From assembly GCA_018881555.1 (NCBI GenBank), contig JACAXG010000053.1:3523210-3587209 (forward strand): a stretch of DNA of 64,000 nt, read 5' to 3'. A program made the translations under genes and the position numbers. The stretch is from Amblyornis subalaris (taxonomy: Eukaryota > Chordata > Aves > Passeriformes > Ptilonorhynchidae). How positions within the stretch are numbered: the stretch's first letter is position 1; every line of letters begins with the position of its first letter. A model generated the notes under the pieces. The model made no database searches, was not told the origin of the DNA, and saw only the letters and a list, made by a program, of their open reading frames with translations. Shown here one piece after another: positions 34,058 through 46,315 of the stretch.

Positions 34058-36217
34058 GGATGCTATGGAACAGTGTGGGAGGGAGATAAGTGAGAAGCGA
34101 AGAGTGGAAAAAGCATCACATGCACAACAACCTCAGACTTTTCACTGTCTGTTGTCTCAGTGGGAATGAGGCAACTGGGTTTAAGGATTGGTGTACAGTG
34201 AACAGANATGTAATTGTGCACTTCTTTCCTCAGTGTCCAAATTAGTGATCAGAAGTTTTATTTGGACTGGCTACAAACTGAGCTTCCTGGACTTAAAACT
34301 TTTTTGTCCATGACGGTGGAGAAGTAAAATTTTTTTTGGANTATGAAGTGTATTATTGTGTTCTCTGGGGATACTTAATGGTGNACTTCATCTTTCTTCC
34401 TTTTGTCCTCCTCCCTCTCTTATGATCCTTTCCACAAGTCTTCTGGAAATGAATAATAAACCGCCTCAGTTGCTTCTGGATCCAGTGGTTTTTTGCAGAG
34501 GAAGGACTGTAGGCAGTGACTCCTGGCCTGTAATTATATGAAAATATGACATGTTTTTATATGGGGTTGAGAAATATCAGTTGCAGTTTCCTTTCCTTAC
34601 TGAGCAGGCAAATACAAGAGACAAAAACATAATCTCTGCCTTCAAATATAAAGGATCTGTGCCATTCCTGCCCTGTTCCAAGCTCCCACTCTCTCATGGA
34701 GCAGAATAGACACAGGTAGGGTCAGAGTATTCACCAACCTTGTGCACAATCAAACCACCAACTGCATGTCCCTATTTGTGTGTCAGAGGTCTCNGTTCCT
34801 GAACCACCATGCTGCAGAATGTAGATCTGCTGTGCTGGAGGAAGGCTGGCTTCACAGCTGATGTGTCAGTCTGTGCAGCAGAAAGAGAGGTCTAGTTCAG
34901 TCCATCTGTTCTTGATATTTTCTTGCTAAAAGCGTTTCTCAGAATATACAGCTCCCCTCTATCCCAGTGTGGAANAGCAGAGAACACTGGTCACAAGGAG
35001 GTTATGAGTTTAGATTCTCAACCATCATTCACAGCTCTGGTATTACTTTTTAAGAGATTTTGCAACAGACTGAGTCTATCATTGGGATAGAAAGGTCTTT
35101 TCTCCCTGTCTAATGGGTAGAACAATTGGCAGTGATGGGCAAACAGTTAAAATAAGTTCTTCAACATTCTGCCAAAGCAGAGAAGGGACAACAGATGCTT
35201 TCAGACAGGCAGGGGAGGACAAGGTAAGAACAAGACATGCTTGGGCAGTATGACAGGACAGCTGTCTTTGTCAAATGTTTTGCATGTGTACTTGAAAATN
35301 TGAATTTTGAAAGAATATGTTGCACATGGATCCTTCAAGGTATTTATTATAAATCTCCTCTGAGCATGAGAAATGGAATGGGGAAAAAAAACCAACCAGC
35401 ATTGATATTCAGGTATTAGCTGGCATGAAGTNCTGGCTTAGAGGAGCAAATAAGAGGAGACAAATCAATGACTGCCAAAGCAAAATGTTCAACTCCAGGC
35501 TGAGCACATCAGAGCTGTGCATATTCCAGGCATGGTAGCAGAAGAACACCAAAAGCACAAATGACAAATCAGTAATGCACTTTGAACAGGACATCAAATG
35601 GGAGATTCACGTGGTATTAGCATTTGCTGCTGTCTGGGGATGGTGCAGCAGAATACCAGTATGCTCTGCATGAGGACAAGATTGAACCAGAGCAACAGGT
35701 CTTACTTCATCTCACTACAGTTTTAGGTTACTTTTCTGTCAGCATTGTGATATATACAGATGGTGCTGCTTGAGGAGTATTTTTGTGGTTGGGTATTTTG
35801 CAGCACATTGTTATATTAAAGCACTAGCTGAGTTTTCTTTCTGAAAGCTCGCTCAAAACTTCATTATTGCTGAAGTGACAACAAGAGTCATAGGTCTGAA
35901 AAGAACTGTGCTCTGCACCTCGCTGACATTATCTTCCATCTTGCTCCTACCTGCTCAGTAAGTTCAAGAGAAAAAAAAAACCTAATCTTTTAAAGGGCAT
36001 ATCATGTGGTAATGCCTAAATCGCTGCTAGTGCTATTTATAAATAATTCAAAATAAAATGAGAGCCACAGCAAACACAGCTGTAGNTTATTTGCCTTCAC
36101 CCACCTGCTGGTGAATCTAACACTGGGCTGTAGCAGTGGCTTCTCAGCTTCAAAAAAAAAAGGGCTTATTGTTATTATTGTCACTACTAAAACCCTCATC
36201 TGCAACTTGCAAAACAG
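34058..36217. other. AT-rich unique DNA, no supported gene
   Basis: No gene or repeat is recognised. Frames are at most 93 codons (36002-36283, minus, overlapping an exon candidate on the other strand). It contains the A-tract GAAAAAAAACCAACC at about 35383-35397, and an (A)10 run near 35970. Confidence 0.6.
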
Positions 36218-36338
36218 GGTTCTTGACATATTTTGGTTACGTGTCACACCAGAATTGTCTCCACTNCCAGTCAGGACATTCATCTACACTGTGATTCAAA
36301 CCTTCCTGGCACTGCATGTCCTTCAGAGGCAGCCCAAG
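36218..36338 (+). CDS. Low-confidence candidate coding exon, unknown gene
   Basis: The segment ends GGCAGCCCAAG at a near-consensus donor (GTAAGC at 36339). Upstream, AACTTGCAAAACAG ends at 36217 as a possible, pyrimidine-poor acceptor; an alternative acceptor CCACTNCCAG ends at 36270. The frame is open throughout and ends on a codon boundary. Its last residues are RTFIYTVIQTFLALHVLQRQ followed by P-K, a plausible hydrophobic helix. With the upstream acceptor the entering intron would be phase 2; with the downstream one the coding part shortens to 68 bases. One codon contains an N. No domain is recognised. It cannot be phase-linked to the 20.2 kb candidate without unseen exons. Confidence 0.18.
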
Positions 36339-39300
36339 GTAAGCGACAGTTCTGCAGACTGTGCACAGTGATTTTAGTAGAAAATATTAGGGATGAAAAT
36401 TCTTTAAATTCAACATGAATAAAGTATTCTTGTACTTATGTATCCTTGTATTTGCCATTCTCTGAAAGACAAGGTTCTGAAGATAATGTATCTGACCTTA
36501 CTCTCTGCCTGTCCCAATCAATACAAATGTCTTGCCTACAATAATTAAATAATAATCCCACCAGTACCCTACCCATTTGTACTTTAAATAGTCCTGATAA
36601 TATGAATTTTTCCTCACATTTCTGACCTGTATGGATTTGTAACTAAATAACCNGGTGGTTTTGTTCTCTGCCTCACTAAACTCCTTTTCTAACTGTGTAT
36701 CCTGACTATCTTCTGAATATCCACATAAACTCACCTTAGGATGATGATGACTTTCTTTGTTCTTTAGCTAGTCACTATAAAGAGAACATTCTTTGGTCCT
36801 ATGGGAGTTCTTAACCATTTGTGCAGAATAAAAAAAAAAAGGAAATCTGCTTATCAACACAAAATAAAATGTTCTGAAATAATATCTTGTCCAAAAGTAG
36901 GAATAAGTAAGGAATAAAGGAACTACCAATGCAACTGTGACACCTGTTGTAAGGGCACAGGAAGCTTTAATAAACAGGTCTGCTGTGCTGATCATCAAAG
37001 ACAACACCTGTCTGTACATCAAATGCTCACTCCACTACCAGAACTCTAAACCACATCTAATCTATAAGNCATTCCTGCTGGCCTCCCTGCTTTCTTCCTA
37101 CTGCAACTTCCTTTTCCTCAAACACAAGGGTTAGACCAATTATTTACTTTGGCAACTTGATTTTAATTGGCTGCATACACAGGGTTCCAAAGCAAGGGTT
37201 AAATGAACAGTGTGCTTTCCCCAGGTTCAACTGCTAGAGAGGGAAAACGGGAGCAGGAAGGCTCTGCCATGCTGTGGGGAGAGCTGCTCTNGAAACACTC
37301 ATGGAATAGGTATAAAGATGAGCAAGTGTTAGTGTTAAAAATAAAACATTCCAAGGAACAGCTTTAAAGAGCTGTGGAAGGAATTTGTTTTTCCCTTGGT
37401 TTTGTCCAAGAAACTAAGAGACTAGCGAGAGGGGAGCTGCAGTAAATCACACAAAGTGGTTTCCTATCTGAATGGGAGTGAAGTCTGCCAACTGGTGGCA
37501 AAAGTTCACTTTTTGCTCTGCTTATGGAACATATCTTGCTAATAGGCCAAATAGAATAAGCAGACTCTTTAGACAAATAGGAAGTGTTTGGAAGAGCTGG
37601 GAAGGAGGACTGCCAGGCAAAAGGGGAGAATTGATTTGAAACCTTACACCCTTTTGAGGTCTTCTCTANTTATAATCACATCCAAAATAATGGAAATATT
37701 TGGCAAAAATGCACACAATCTTTAAGGAAAAACTGCATCTTTGTAAGAAGTGTTTTCCCTGAGAAATCCTAGGAATATTACTCATATGTCTCTTGAAACA
37801 CAAAAACTTCAATTACTGTGCTGGCAGACCTTGCCAGCATTATGAAATCAAAGCTGACTTTGAACAGTAAAATATAGGTTACAGAATGCACAGTAGGGTT
37901 CCCTGGTTTAGATCTATAGCTCCAAACTATGGACTAACTTGCAATTATACGACAGATCTCCAGATGATATCTTTTTCCCTCAGCATCAGAGAGGTAGAAG
38001 TGCTTGCTTAATGTTTCAAGGTCCTGACTCCAGGTTTTTTATTTCTCTCTCTCTNATGAGCAATAATTGCCTCAGAAATCAGTGATTTCCCCCAACACCT
38101 CACATTAANATACTCAAATGCTAGGGCCTAAATCCAATAAAAGTCCCTTCCAATCATGCATGATTAAAAGAAGAAAAAGCAGGATGTTTGGAGTGAGAGA
38201 ACAAAAGTGGCTAAATCACTTATATTGCTAAAAGAGTACCCAAGAAAAATTATCAGGTTTTTTATACTGAAATTAGATACCTTTTCAGATTTCAGGATAC
38301 TTTTTTACTATGAAGAGGTAGTATTTTACTACAACCATTCCTAGTTATTAGGTGAGTGCATTGGATATATTATGAATTACTGAGTTTTGAACCATTTCCA
38401 CACAACTTACTGCTTACTGGACAGGAATGTTTTATTTCAAAGGAAATTTCAAAGAGAATTTTGCCTTCCAAAGGNATTGGAAAGGAGAGGACTTTGGAGG
38501 GTTCCCTAGAGATCAGAGAGGGGGGAAAAAAGGATCCTGTACAATGGGATTTGCCTTGTGATCATTGATGGCACTACTGCATCATGTTTATGAGGCTGGC
38601 TGCTTGGAGAAATAGGGAAGATGGAGAGGGGATCAAAGAGTGGAGCTAAAGGGATTGCAAGCGAGGCAGTGCAAAACACACATGTGAATCCTCCCAGAAG
38701 TAGTCAAATGGCTGTTTTACTAGAACTCTGTATGCAGCAGGATGATACTNAGACACAGCAAGAGGAATGAAGAAGAGGGAGAGAGCAAAAAGAAGGCAAT
38801 TTCTGTTCCCACAAATGACCAGGTGATAACTTTATCAGAGAGGCTGGTGGTCTTAACATTCGGTTTTAAAAACAGAACTCAGTGTGGCTGTGTTTGGGGT
38901 TTTTTGGGAAATGTCCCTCACTTTGCAGACTTTCAGCAAGTCAGAGTTTTCTTGTAGTGAAGAAAGCNGTGCTGTTTGTGCTCTGTGTTCATTCCTGTTG
39001 TTGTTAAGGTGGAAGATTCATGCTGTGCTAGCGTTTCTTGTNCCCAAACTTTATTAGTGCCCTCATCATATAAACAAGATATCAAAATGCTCATGGCATG
39101 TACATCACAGAGCAGCACCATTAATGCAGCACCACAAGCCCTTTGCACTGTGTGATTCACTCTGGGAATTCTGACTATCTGAACTGTCAGGTGTGAACCA
39201 CTCCTACATTGTTAGGAGTGGAAGATTGCATAATTGAGAAGTAATTATTCCCTAGTATGCAGTAAGGCTGTGAGTCAAATATTTAAAAGTTTTTCTTTGC

Positions 39301-39473
39301 CTTTGAAACTCAAGTGCTCTTTCAAATCAAGGAATTTGTATTCCTAAATAATTTTGGATCTTGTGAAAATCTATGCATGGAACTAATATGCTATTTTAGC
39401 CATGAAAGTTTTCAACATACACTCTTCCTAAAAAAAAAAAACCAACAAAAACCACATTTATATTTTAACTTAC

Positions 39474-39524
39474 CTTTATGTTATTTCCATTCATAATAAT
39501 ATCAGCAATGTTCCTTCTACAGTT
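39474..39524 (-). CDS. Low-confidence candidate coding exon, unknown gene
   Basis: On the minus strand an acceptor TGCAGATCATTTTCAG leads into 51 bases ending CATAAAG at a near-perfect donor GTAAGTT. One frame is open, exactly 17 codons with phase 0 at both ends, reading NCRRNIADIIMNGNNIK. The other two frames have stops. Short open segments between good splice sites are expected by chance, and the opposite strand also has a strong donor nearby (GTAAGT at 39670), so support is weak. No gene identity is offered. Confidence 0.15.
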
Positions 39525-41066
39525 CTGAAAATGATCTGCAGTGTTCAGTTCCTGCTTCTACCTTTTTCGCTCTCTTCTGATGGAAATGAACATCCTGCTG
39601 CTTCATTTTCATGACAAAGACCATAGCAGAAAATAATACAGACCAAGGCTTCTCCTGACATTGACTGAGGTAAGTGAGGAGATTAGGATGAAAATAACAC
39701 CTTCCTCACTCGCATTTCAGCACCATTATCGACAGGAACCCACAGATACCAGTTACACAGGGGATATTGTTATGCATCNTGTTCAGCATTGCAAGTGTTG
39801 CATGAGTTATATTTTAAGGATGTTTTTCACATCCCGCAGTACTGACATGTATTTCAGGCATCATCAAGAGTTCTTCTGCAGAGAACAATGAAATATGATT
39901 CCATTTGTCATAACTTCAATATACCTTAGCACCAAATGACAAATTAACAGAAAAGGTTCCTCGTGCTTTTTTCTTCTGTAGAATTATGTGAAACTGCCAT
40001 TTTTACAGCAAAAATTACTGTAGCAATCCTGTGTGCAAATCAGTTGTAAGAGGTTCAAGTTCAGCAAGTCCATTTTCAAGGTTGTGTTGCCTCTTTTACC
40101 AGCACAATGATTTCTGAGAGCACAGAATAGGAGCTTTTCTGCATTACATTAATTACTTTTATTAAACACTTTTAGGAAAGCAAAAGTTTCATACCAAGTT
40201 GAGCTTATTTATCAATTATTCCATTTTTCGCTTCACCATTCTCATTTGTTTATGTTCACAGTCAATAGTATGTGCTGCATGGAGTTTTTTTCTTTCTATA
40301 AACCAAGAATATCTAGGAGTCTATAACCGCATTTAGCTTTTGTCACTAAATTGTTATGTACATGTAGGAACTGATATGCATTTCTGAATTTTCAGATCAC
40401 ATGGCATGTGAGCAAAGTATCTACATGTTCTGTTTTGCAGGATTTAAATAAAATTTCAAAATTTGGATTTTCTGATTGGAGATTTTTTTTTAGTTTTGAC
40501 TTTGGGAAGGTATTTAGAAACTCATGATAGATATTTTCTAGGAGAAATTATATTTAGGATACCGGGGGTTTAATAGGAAAAGAGCTATATATTGATAAGG
40601 TACATAATAATGCCCATTAGAGATTAATTAACGAATCTCTCAGAAGTAACAGAATTCTTCCTGTTCAGGTTCTTTTCAGGTATTCTTGCTCCTTACCTTT
40701 TCTCATAATTTCACCATGTCTCACATTTGGAATATGTTGGCAAGAAAAAGGAGATTGTCCAAGGAGAAGACTAATCAGTGACAGATAGTTTGAAATTATA
40801 TGTAAAAAGCCAAGTTTCTCTTTAAGCAGTGAAGACTGAACAAGTGAANCAGAAGTGTTGTTGCCAAAACGGATATCAGCAGCTGTCAGGCAGGAAAGAA
40901 AATCCTTGTAGCTGAGGCAACAGAGTAAATGGATGACCGCCCAGAAACAACACAAGGATCTGGCAGTGGAGCAAATGCTGCAAACATCTGCCTGGTATCT
41001 GTGATACATCAGGGCTCTGCAGTGCTTTCATCAGCTCCTTTTATTTCCTGACTACTGATCTTATGC

Positions 41067-41085
41067 TCTGTCACTCTGTCACTCT
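41067..41085. repeat. Octamer tandem duplication
   Basis: TCTGTCAC is present twice in tandem followed by TCT, a minimal slippage duplication with no evident function. Confidence 0.8.
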
Positions 41086-43205
41086 GGGCCTGTAAGGATC
41101 CCTCGTCCCTCCTATGCTTTCATGTTTTGTGTGCTGTAGCCTCTCTCTTCACCCTGCTTTGCTCAGAAGGCACCACAAAGGCTTGTTCCTATGCCCTAAT
41201 GACTGGAAAATGTATGGGAAAAAGAAGTNGCTCTCTATGAGGCAAGAGGCAGATTAACGTCCCGAGAGGAACTGTATGTTCTCGTGCACTTGCTGCAGCC
41301 TATTTGTGTTGGTGCTGCTTATCCCTTTAAGACTCCAGACTATCAAGTGGCTCTAAAACTTACACACCACTTGACCTCCAGATGAGCCAGTGACACCGAG
41401 GAAAAACTGCATCAGTGGAACAGTAACTTAGAAAGGAAGGCAAAATTCACACTCGTCATAATGACTGTCTTTTCGGTAGAAATTAAGGTGCTATTCTCAT
41501 CTTTCCCTGCATGAATTATCTTCTCTCATTACACTAGAAAACTACCAAAGCAATGCCCCAAAATTTTCTTTAATGCAGTTTACATAAGCTGAACACAAGT
41601 CTTTTGATATTCCTGAACATGAACACACAAGGTTAATGCACCTTCTTCAGCTGGCATTAGGATAAAACCATTTCCAGAAGTGCTGCAATAAACTGGCAGG
41701 TATTAGCAGTGCTCCAACTTGCTTTCTTGTTCTCTTTGTGTCTTCTGAAAGAACATCAAGCGGTGGTTCTTTTTGATGGAACAAATATGTCTTCCGAGTC
41801 TATGAATAATGAGAAATTCTTTTCCATTTATACAAATTATGATTATTTTCTAAGCTTCATAGAAATAAGTATCCAGTGTGTTCTCTTGAATTTGGATCTT
41901 CTCTTATCCTCATGTTGCAATTCCTCATTCAGTGATTCATGCATCTTCCTTCTGCATCCTCACATGCTAAACTCAGTTAACAGAGTTAAGAGACTGCTAG
42001 ACTTTAAGGTCCAAGATTGGCACTATAGAAAGCAACAAAAAATAATTTATTTACCTAACCCAGGTGTAGGCCTTCTTTTTGATGTTTACAGCAGTGTTCT
42101 TACTGCTAAGCATCCGAGTTCCTCATAATCATCCAGATCAGTACCTGTTTGGAGCACATGATGGCGTTCCTCTTGAGCACTGGTTTTATGTACAAAATAA
42201 GATTTGTGGAAGGGGAGATGCTGCAAATCTGTGCCTTGTCCTCACAGAGAACAAGGATATGGCCAAAACATGCTTTCAGATTCAAGAGCTGGGAATCACT
42301 TCTAGGAGCTGTAAAGCAAAAGTAGCATCAGTATTGCACCTATAATTCACATCAAAAGACCAACATGTAACATCTGTTGCCTCAAATGGATCTGTAATTC
42401 TTTAGCATCTTGTGTAGAATATAAGCAGTCAGGCTCAGTGAGCCAAGATCAAAAGTAGAGGAAGGGTGGAGTGCACTGCAGACTAATAGTAGAACAATAT
42501 TCTCTGTAAAACTCTTTCAAAGTTAAAAACCAGACACTTGTACTTGAAGTCTTGGGAATATGTGGAGGAAGAGATGAAATTTTTTGTATGCAAGCGGTCC
42601 TAGGAACTGCAGAATTTCTTGGTAGGGGGAAATATTTAATGTTATGTTCCATAAAAAAATTAAAATCCAGTAAATATTTTGCAGTAAAAGAAGTGGAAGG
42701 AAATTTATTTTTATCTAGGAAATAATTATGCTGCTACTGAAGTTAACATGTCTTGAAATGTGGATACCAGAATGCAGAATAAAGGGGTTTTGAACAAGAA
42801 GTTCCTGAACCACCATTTTGTTACACAGATATCTCAAAACAACATGTGTGAAATTCTTATTCAGGTAAAGCCTGTATTAATGTGCACTTGGACAAAATCA
42901 GGGTAGTACTCAAATAACTATGTTTTCTTCTTTGGACAAATACCTCATTGTTCATGTCAAACTTGGACACCTAACTGGATCTTTTTGTCTCATCTTCCTC
43001 TAGCAGCCTTTGAGTTCCATCCTGGTGGCTGGACAGTATTTTTTGTAGACCTAACAGAAACCAAGCTGGAAAAACTTTAAAAAGGTCAGCGTTTGCTGTG
43101 GCCTTGCTGACCAGGACTCAGAAACAAGATTCAGCTCTCACATCAGATGTCTGATCATTGGAACATTAAACTTTTATTTTACTTCCAGAAAATGAATCAA
43201 ACTTC

Positions 43206-43221
43206 TTTTTTTTTTTTTTTT
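43206..43221. repeat. Poly(T) tract, 16 T
   Basis: Sixteen consecutive T immediately before ATCTCAG. On the plus strand it would act as an unusually strong polypyrimidine tract for the acceptor ending at 43228. Alternatively it is the reversed A-tail of a decayed minus-strand retroposed sequence. Confidence 0.9.
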
Positions 43222-43228
43222 ATCTCAG

Positions 43229-43275
43229 ACTGTTTTTGCACAAGTGGGGAGATCTGTGAATTGAATAACCTTGGT
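43229..43275 (+). CDS. Low-confidence candidate coding exon with Cys motif
   Basis: The acceptor is textbook: sixteen T then ATCTCAG, ending at 43228. The donor is GGT/GTAAGTAT at 43276. The enclosed 47 bases have one open frame (two bases, then 15 codons) reading CFCTSGEICELNNLG, with a C-x-C-x4-x-C arrangement reminiscent of small disulfide-rich repeats. Other frames hit TGA. The entering intron would be phase 1 and the leaving intron phase 0. No gene is recognised, and the T tract may be a retroposon tail that merely looks like a splice site. Confidence 0.18.
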
Positions 43276-45745
43276 GTAAGTATTCTTCAATACTAGAGAT
43301 TTTTCATAATCACTCTTTCTTACAGAAAAAAAAACTTCCGACAGACCCTTGAGGAAGGAACATGCAAGGACATTTTATTGGGTATTTTCACTTCCTCCCA
43401 CTCATAGTCTCAAACTTCTAAAACTATGTGGAAGAATATAATGAAGAGACTTAATTCCCTAGTCAGGCAGTGCACTTATNTGTTTGAGCACTTAATGATG
43501 TCACTGAGGAAGCCTCATTTGCTCAAGTTCCTTATCCTCATTTCAATTCACAGGCTGAATGAGGTATAATTTTTGCATATAAACATGCATTTTTCATCTT
43601 TCTGTGTCTTCTGCTCAATTGGGACCATTAAGATNATCAAATTCTGAAGAATCCGCCAGACTAGCAACAATATTGATTCTGATTCTATTTACTGTTATGT
43701 TTTTGAATATTACATAAGCAAAGCTTGGGGTTGTGCAAATTGTTTGTTGTTCTAAAATCAATCATAACAACTTATAGAAACACTTTTCTTCCTGTCAGCT
43801 TCATTGTGCCCTATTCCTCTGAGCAAGAGAGAAGACAAACAGCGGACTTACCTGTGTAGGGTGGTGTGGCAGCTCTGGCAATAAGGCAGAGAAGCTCTGC
43901 TGGTTGGAAGGGGCATGTTGACAATAGATCCTACTCCTGGAGCCTTCTTTCTGCCATTTGCATGCCTTGAACCAGATCAAATAAAGGGAGAATCAGATAA
44001 AGGAAATAAATTATGACCCTGACCACTGCTTCCCCAGATCTTCCACCAGACCAGGGTGCTCAGAAGTCTAGGCCAGGTTGCTCCTCCATACAGACGGGCA
44101 ATTTTTTCCCATTCAAATTTTATTTCCCCCTTATGTTCTTTTCCCCACATAAGCAGCAGGATCTTCCTGTAAATCAGTGAAATCCTGTAAATCACTTCAC
44201 GAGTGATCCACAGCACCAGGAGGTGGCCACCTGACCTGAGGGGTCNCAGTGACTGCAAGGCCTGTTTCCTATTCCACAGCAGAGGAAAAAGAGGTCCAAT
44301 CANGGCTGGTAGTGGGTTTCTAGAAAAGAAATAAAATAAGCAAAGCAAAGTTGTGTCCATCCTTTTTCCATCAGACTCTCCTTCTTTTCAGCATTCTGCC
44401 ATTCAGTGGGCAGCCTGGACTTCTCATTGGATTACGATGGCATAATTCCATCAAAAATCAGTGCAAGTTTGTATTAACCCCAACACCAGCCACTGTTTCT
44501 AAACAAGATACATTTATACTCATCAGTATACCCAGTAGACATAAATTACACAAAAAGCTTGCAGATTTCAAAGTGCTTTTAGGTAATCTGTGCGCTTGTG
44601 TTTGGTAGGTGGAATCAAGGTAGAAACTCATGCACCAAATTGCGATGTACAGTTTCCAGCTGTAGAAACCCTCCTGTGTAATGTAATATGAGGTGAGGGG
44701 AAAGACATAGTCCAGTATTATAAATCTGGACAGAGTCAGCAGTGGATAGGGGAATAAAGCAAATCACTTTCCTGAAAATGAACAGTGTAATACTATACCC
44801 TTCAGAAACCCTGTCCTTTTCATTTCTTTTTTTCTTATTGCAATAATCTGATTATAGTAGTAGATATCTGACACCACTCATTACAGGACAGTAATACAAC
44901 TAACTACAGGTGCAGGAAGCATAGAANTGAATCTTCTGTGCTTCGCCTGCACTGAAATTTTGTAATTGACTTGTATTTGGCAAAAACACTTGGTTACTTT
45001 CTCACTGCCATTCCAGAAGCACTCAAATTAGGGACAGAACATAAGGGAAAGTCCTGCCCTGCATATCCAGGAAAGGACCACACTGCTGTCTGACAAATCA
45101 AGAGTCTGACATGCTGAAGGCAATTTGTGCTTCAGCTGCTCTGAGAGACTGAAACACAGAAAGGGAGAATTCTGGGCCATGGCTGAGCTCCTGCTGCCGC
45201 TACCAAACAAAGAGCAGAAAGAGCTTCAGGCCTGTAAAGATCAAAACCAAGACACATCGGTCACAAGCACCATTGAACTTACAGTGTTCCTTTTGGATAA
45301 AGGAAAATCTTTTTGTTATCATTAAAATAAGAAGTCACTTGAATGTTCATGTTAGTCCAATTCATATCATAAACACTTCAGCATAAACACTTTGAAATCA
45401 TTGCATATTGGTGTTAAATTCACATGAGCTGTAAGATTAGTTGTGTTTTTTCTCTTTTTTTAACAGAATGAAGAGCAAATAACCTGAGATCTTTCTAGGC
45501 ATAGCCCTGTGAATATGTCCTGTATTTCACCTTTGTTACATTTTAAGAAAATATCTTAATTTCAACTGCTAGCAGATTCAAAAGTTTTATTTCTCAGTTG
45601 GCCCAAACCAACAAAATCAAACATCTCTAATTTGTAAGATGCACTACAAAGACATTGGGCTTGTCTCTAAGAAAACAAAATGTTCATGGGGACAATTCGA
45701 ATTTTCCACCTTTCTTAAGGCTTTCATGCGATGCCATAACCTGTT
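43276..45745. other. AT-rich unique DNA, no supported gene
   Basis: No gene is supported. A 127-codon minus-strand frame (43977-44360) carries two unknown residues and no recognisable domain. Within it CCTGTAAATCA is directly repeated 18 bases apart (44166-44176 and 44184-44194). No mobile element is recognised before the CR1 at about 45746. Confidence 0.55.
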
Positions 45746-46315
45746 TGAGGGAGGTGGTTCTCCTCACCTACTCTGCCCTTGTGAGACCCCACCTGGAGCG
45801 CTGCATCCAGCTCTGGGGCCCNCAACACAAGGAAGTTGTTGAACCTTTTGGAGTGAGTCCATAGCAGGCCACGAAGAGGATCAAAGGACTGGAGCACCTC
45901 CTTGGGGAGGACAGGCTGAGAGAGCTGGGGTTGTTCAGCCTGGGGAAGAGGAGGCTCTGAGGAGGCCTTGAAGCAGCATTCCAGCACTGACAGGGGCCTA
46001 CAAGAAAGCTGGAGTGGGACTTTTGACAAGGGCACGTGGTGGTTAGATAAGAGGGAATNGCTTTAAACCGGAAGAGAGCAGCTTTAGATCAGATGTAANN
46101 AAGAAATTCTTTACTGNGAGGGTGGTGAGGCCCTGGCACAGGNTGCCCAGGGAAGCTGTGGATGCTCCATCCCTGGAAGTGTTCAAGGCCCNGCTGGATG
46201 GGCCTTTGAGCAACCTGGTCTAGTGGGAAGTGTCCATAAATGTCCATAACTGGGGCTGTTGNAACCAGATGATCTTTAAGGCCCCTTCCCAACCAGACCA
46301 TTTTATAATTTTATG
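45746..46315 (+). mobile_element. CR1 LINE, 5'-truncated, plus orientation
   Basis: The only plus-strand CR1 here. It begins near 45746 with ORF2 C-terminal sequence: the plus frame at 45655-45864 includes YSALVRPHLERCIQLWG, a conserved CR1 segment. It continues through GCACCTCCTTGGGGAGGACA, GAGAGCTGGGGTTGTTCAGC and GGCACAG(N)TGCCCAGGGAAGC. It ends GATGATCTTTAAGGCCCCTT-CCCAACCAGACCATTTTAT, with a degenerate tail ATAATTTTATGA in place of the usual ATTCTATGATT repeats. Several N bases and frameshifts interrupt the coding part, so it is inactive. About 570 bp remain. The minus-strand frames of 103 and 70 codons overlapping it are artefacts of the repeat. Confidence 0.95.

Larger units (their letters stand above)
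36339..43228. other. AT-rich unique DNA with cryptic splice-like sites
   Basis: Nearly 7 kb without a recognised repeat family. The longest frame is 139 codons (41709-42128, plus); it has no domain I recognise and a composition typical of translated AT-rich DNA. Small repeats: A11 at 36830-36840, A12 followed by CCAAC at 39430, and a (TCTGTCAC)2 at 41067-41085. A minus-strand exon candidate lies at 39474-39524. A 36-base plus-strand segment between TTTTGTTACACAG and GTAAAG (about 42829-42864) is open in one frame, but I treat it as cryptic. Confidence 0.5.

Noticed and set aside
41709..42128. 139-codon plus-strand frame
   Set aside because: No recognisable motif; Leu/Ser/Phe-rich as expected by chance; no donor or poly(A) context that stands out.
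42829..42864. 36-base segment between TTACACAG and GTAAAG, open in one frame
   Set aside because: An open frame of 12 codons carries no weight, and the frame is also open well upstream through the acceptor.
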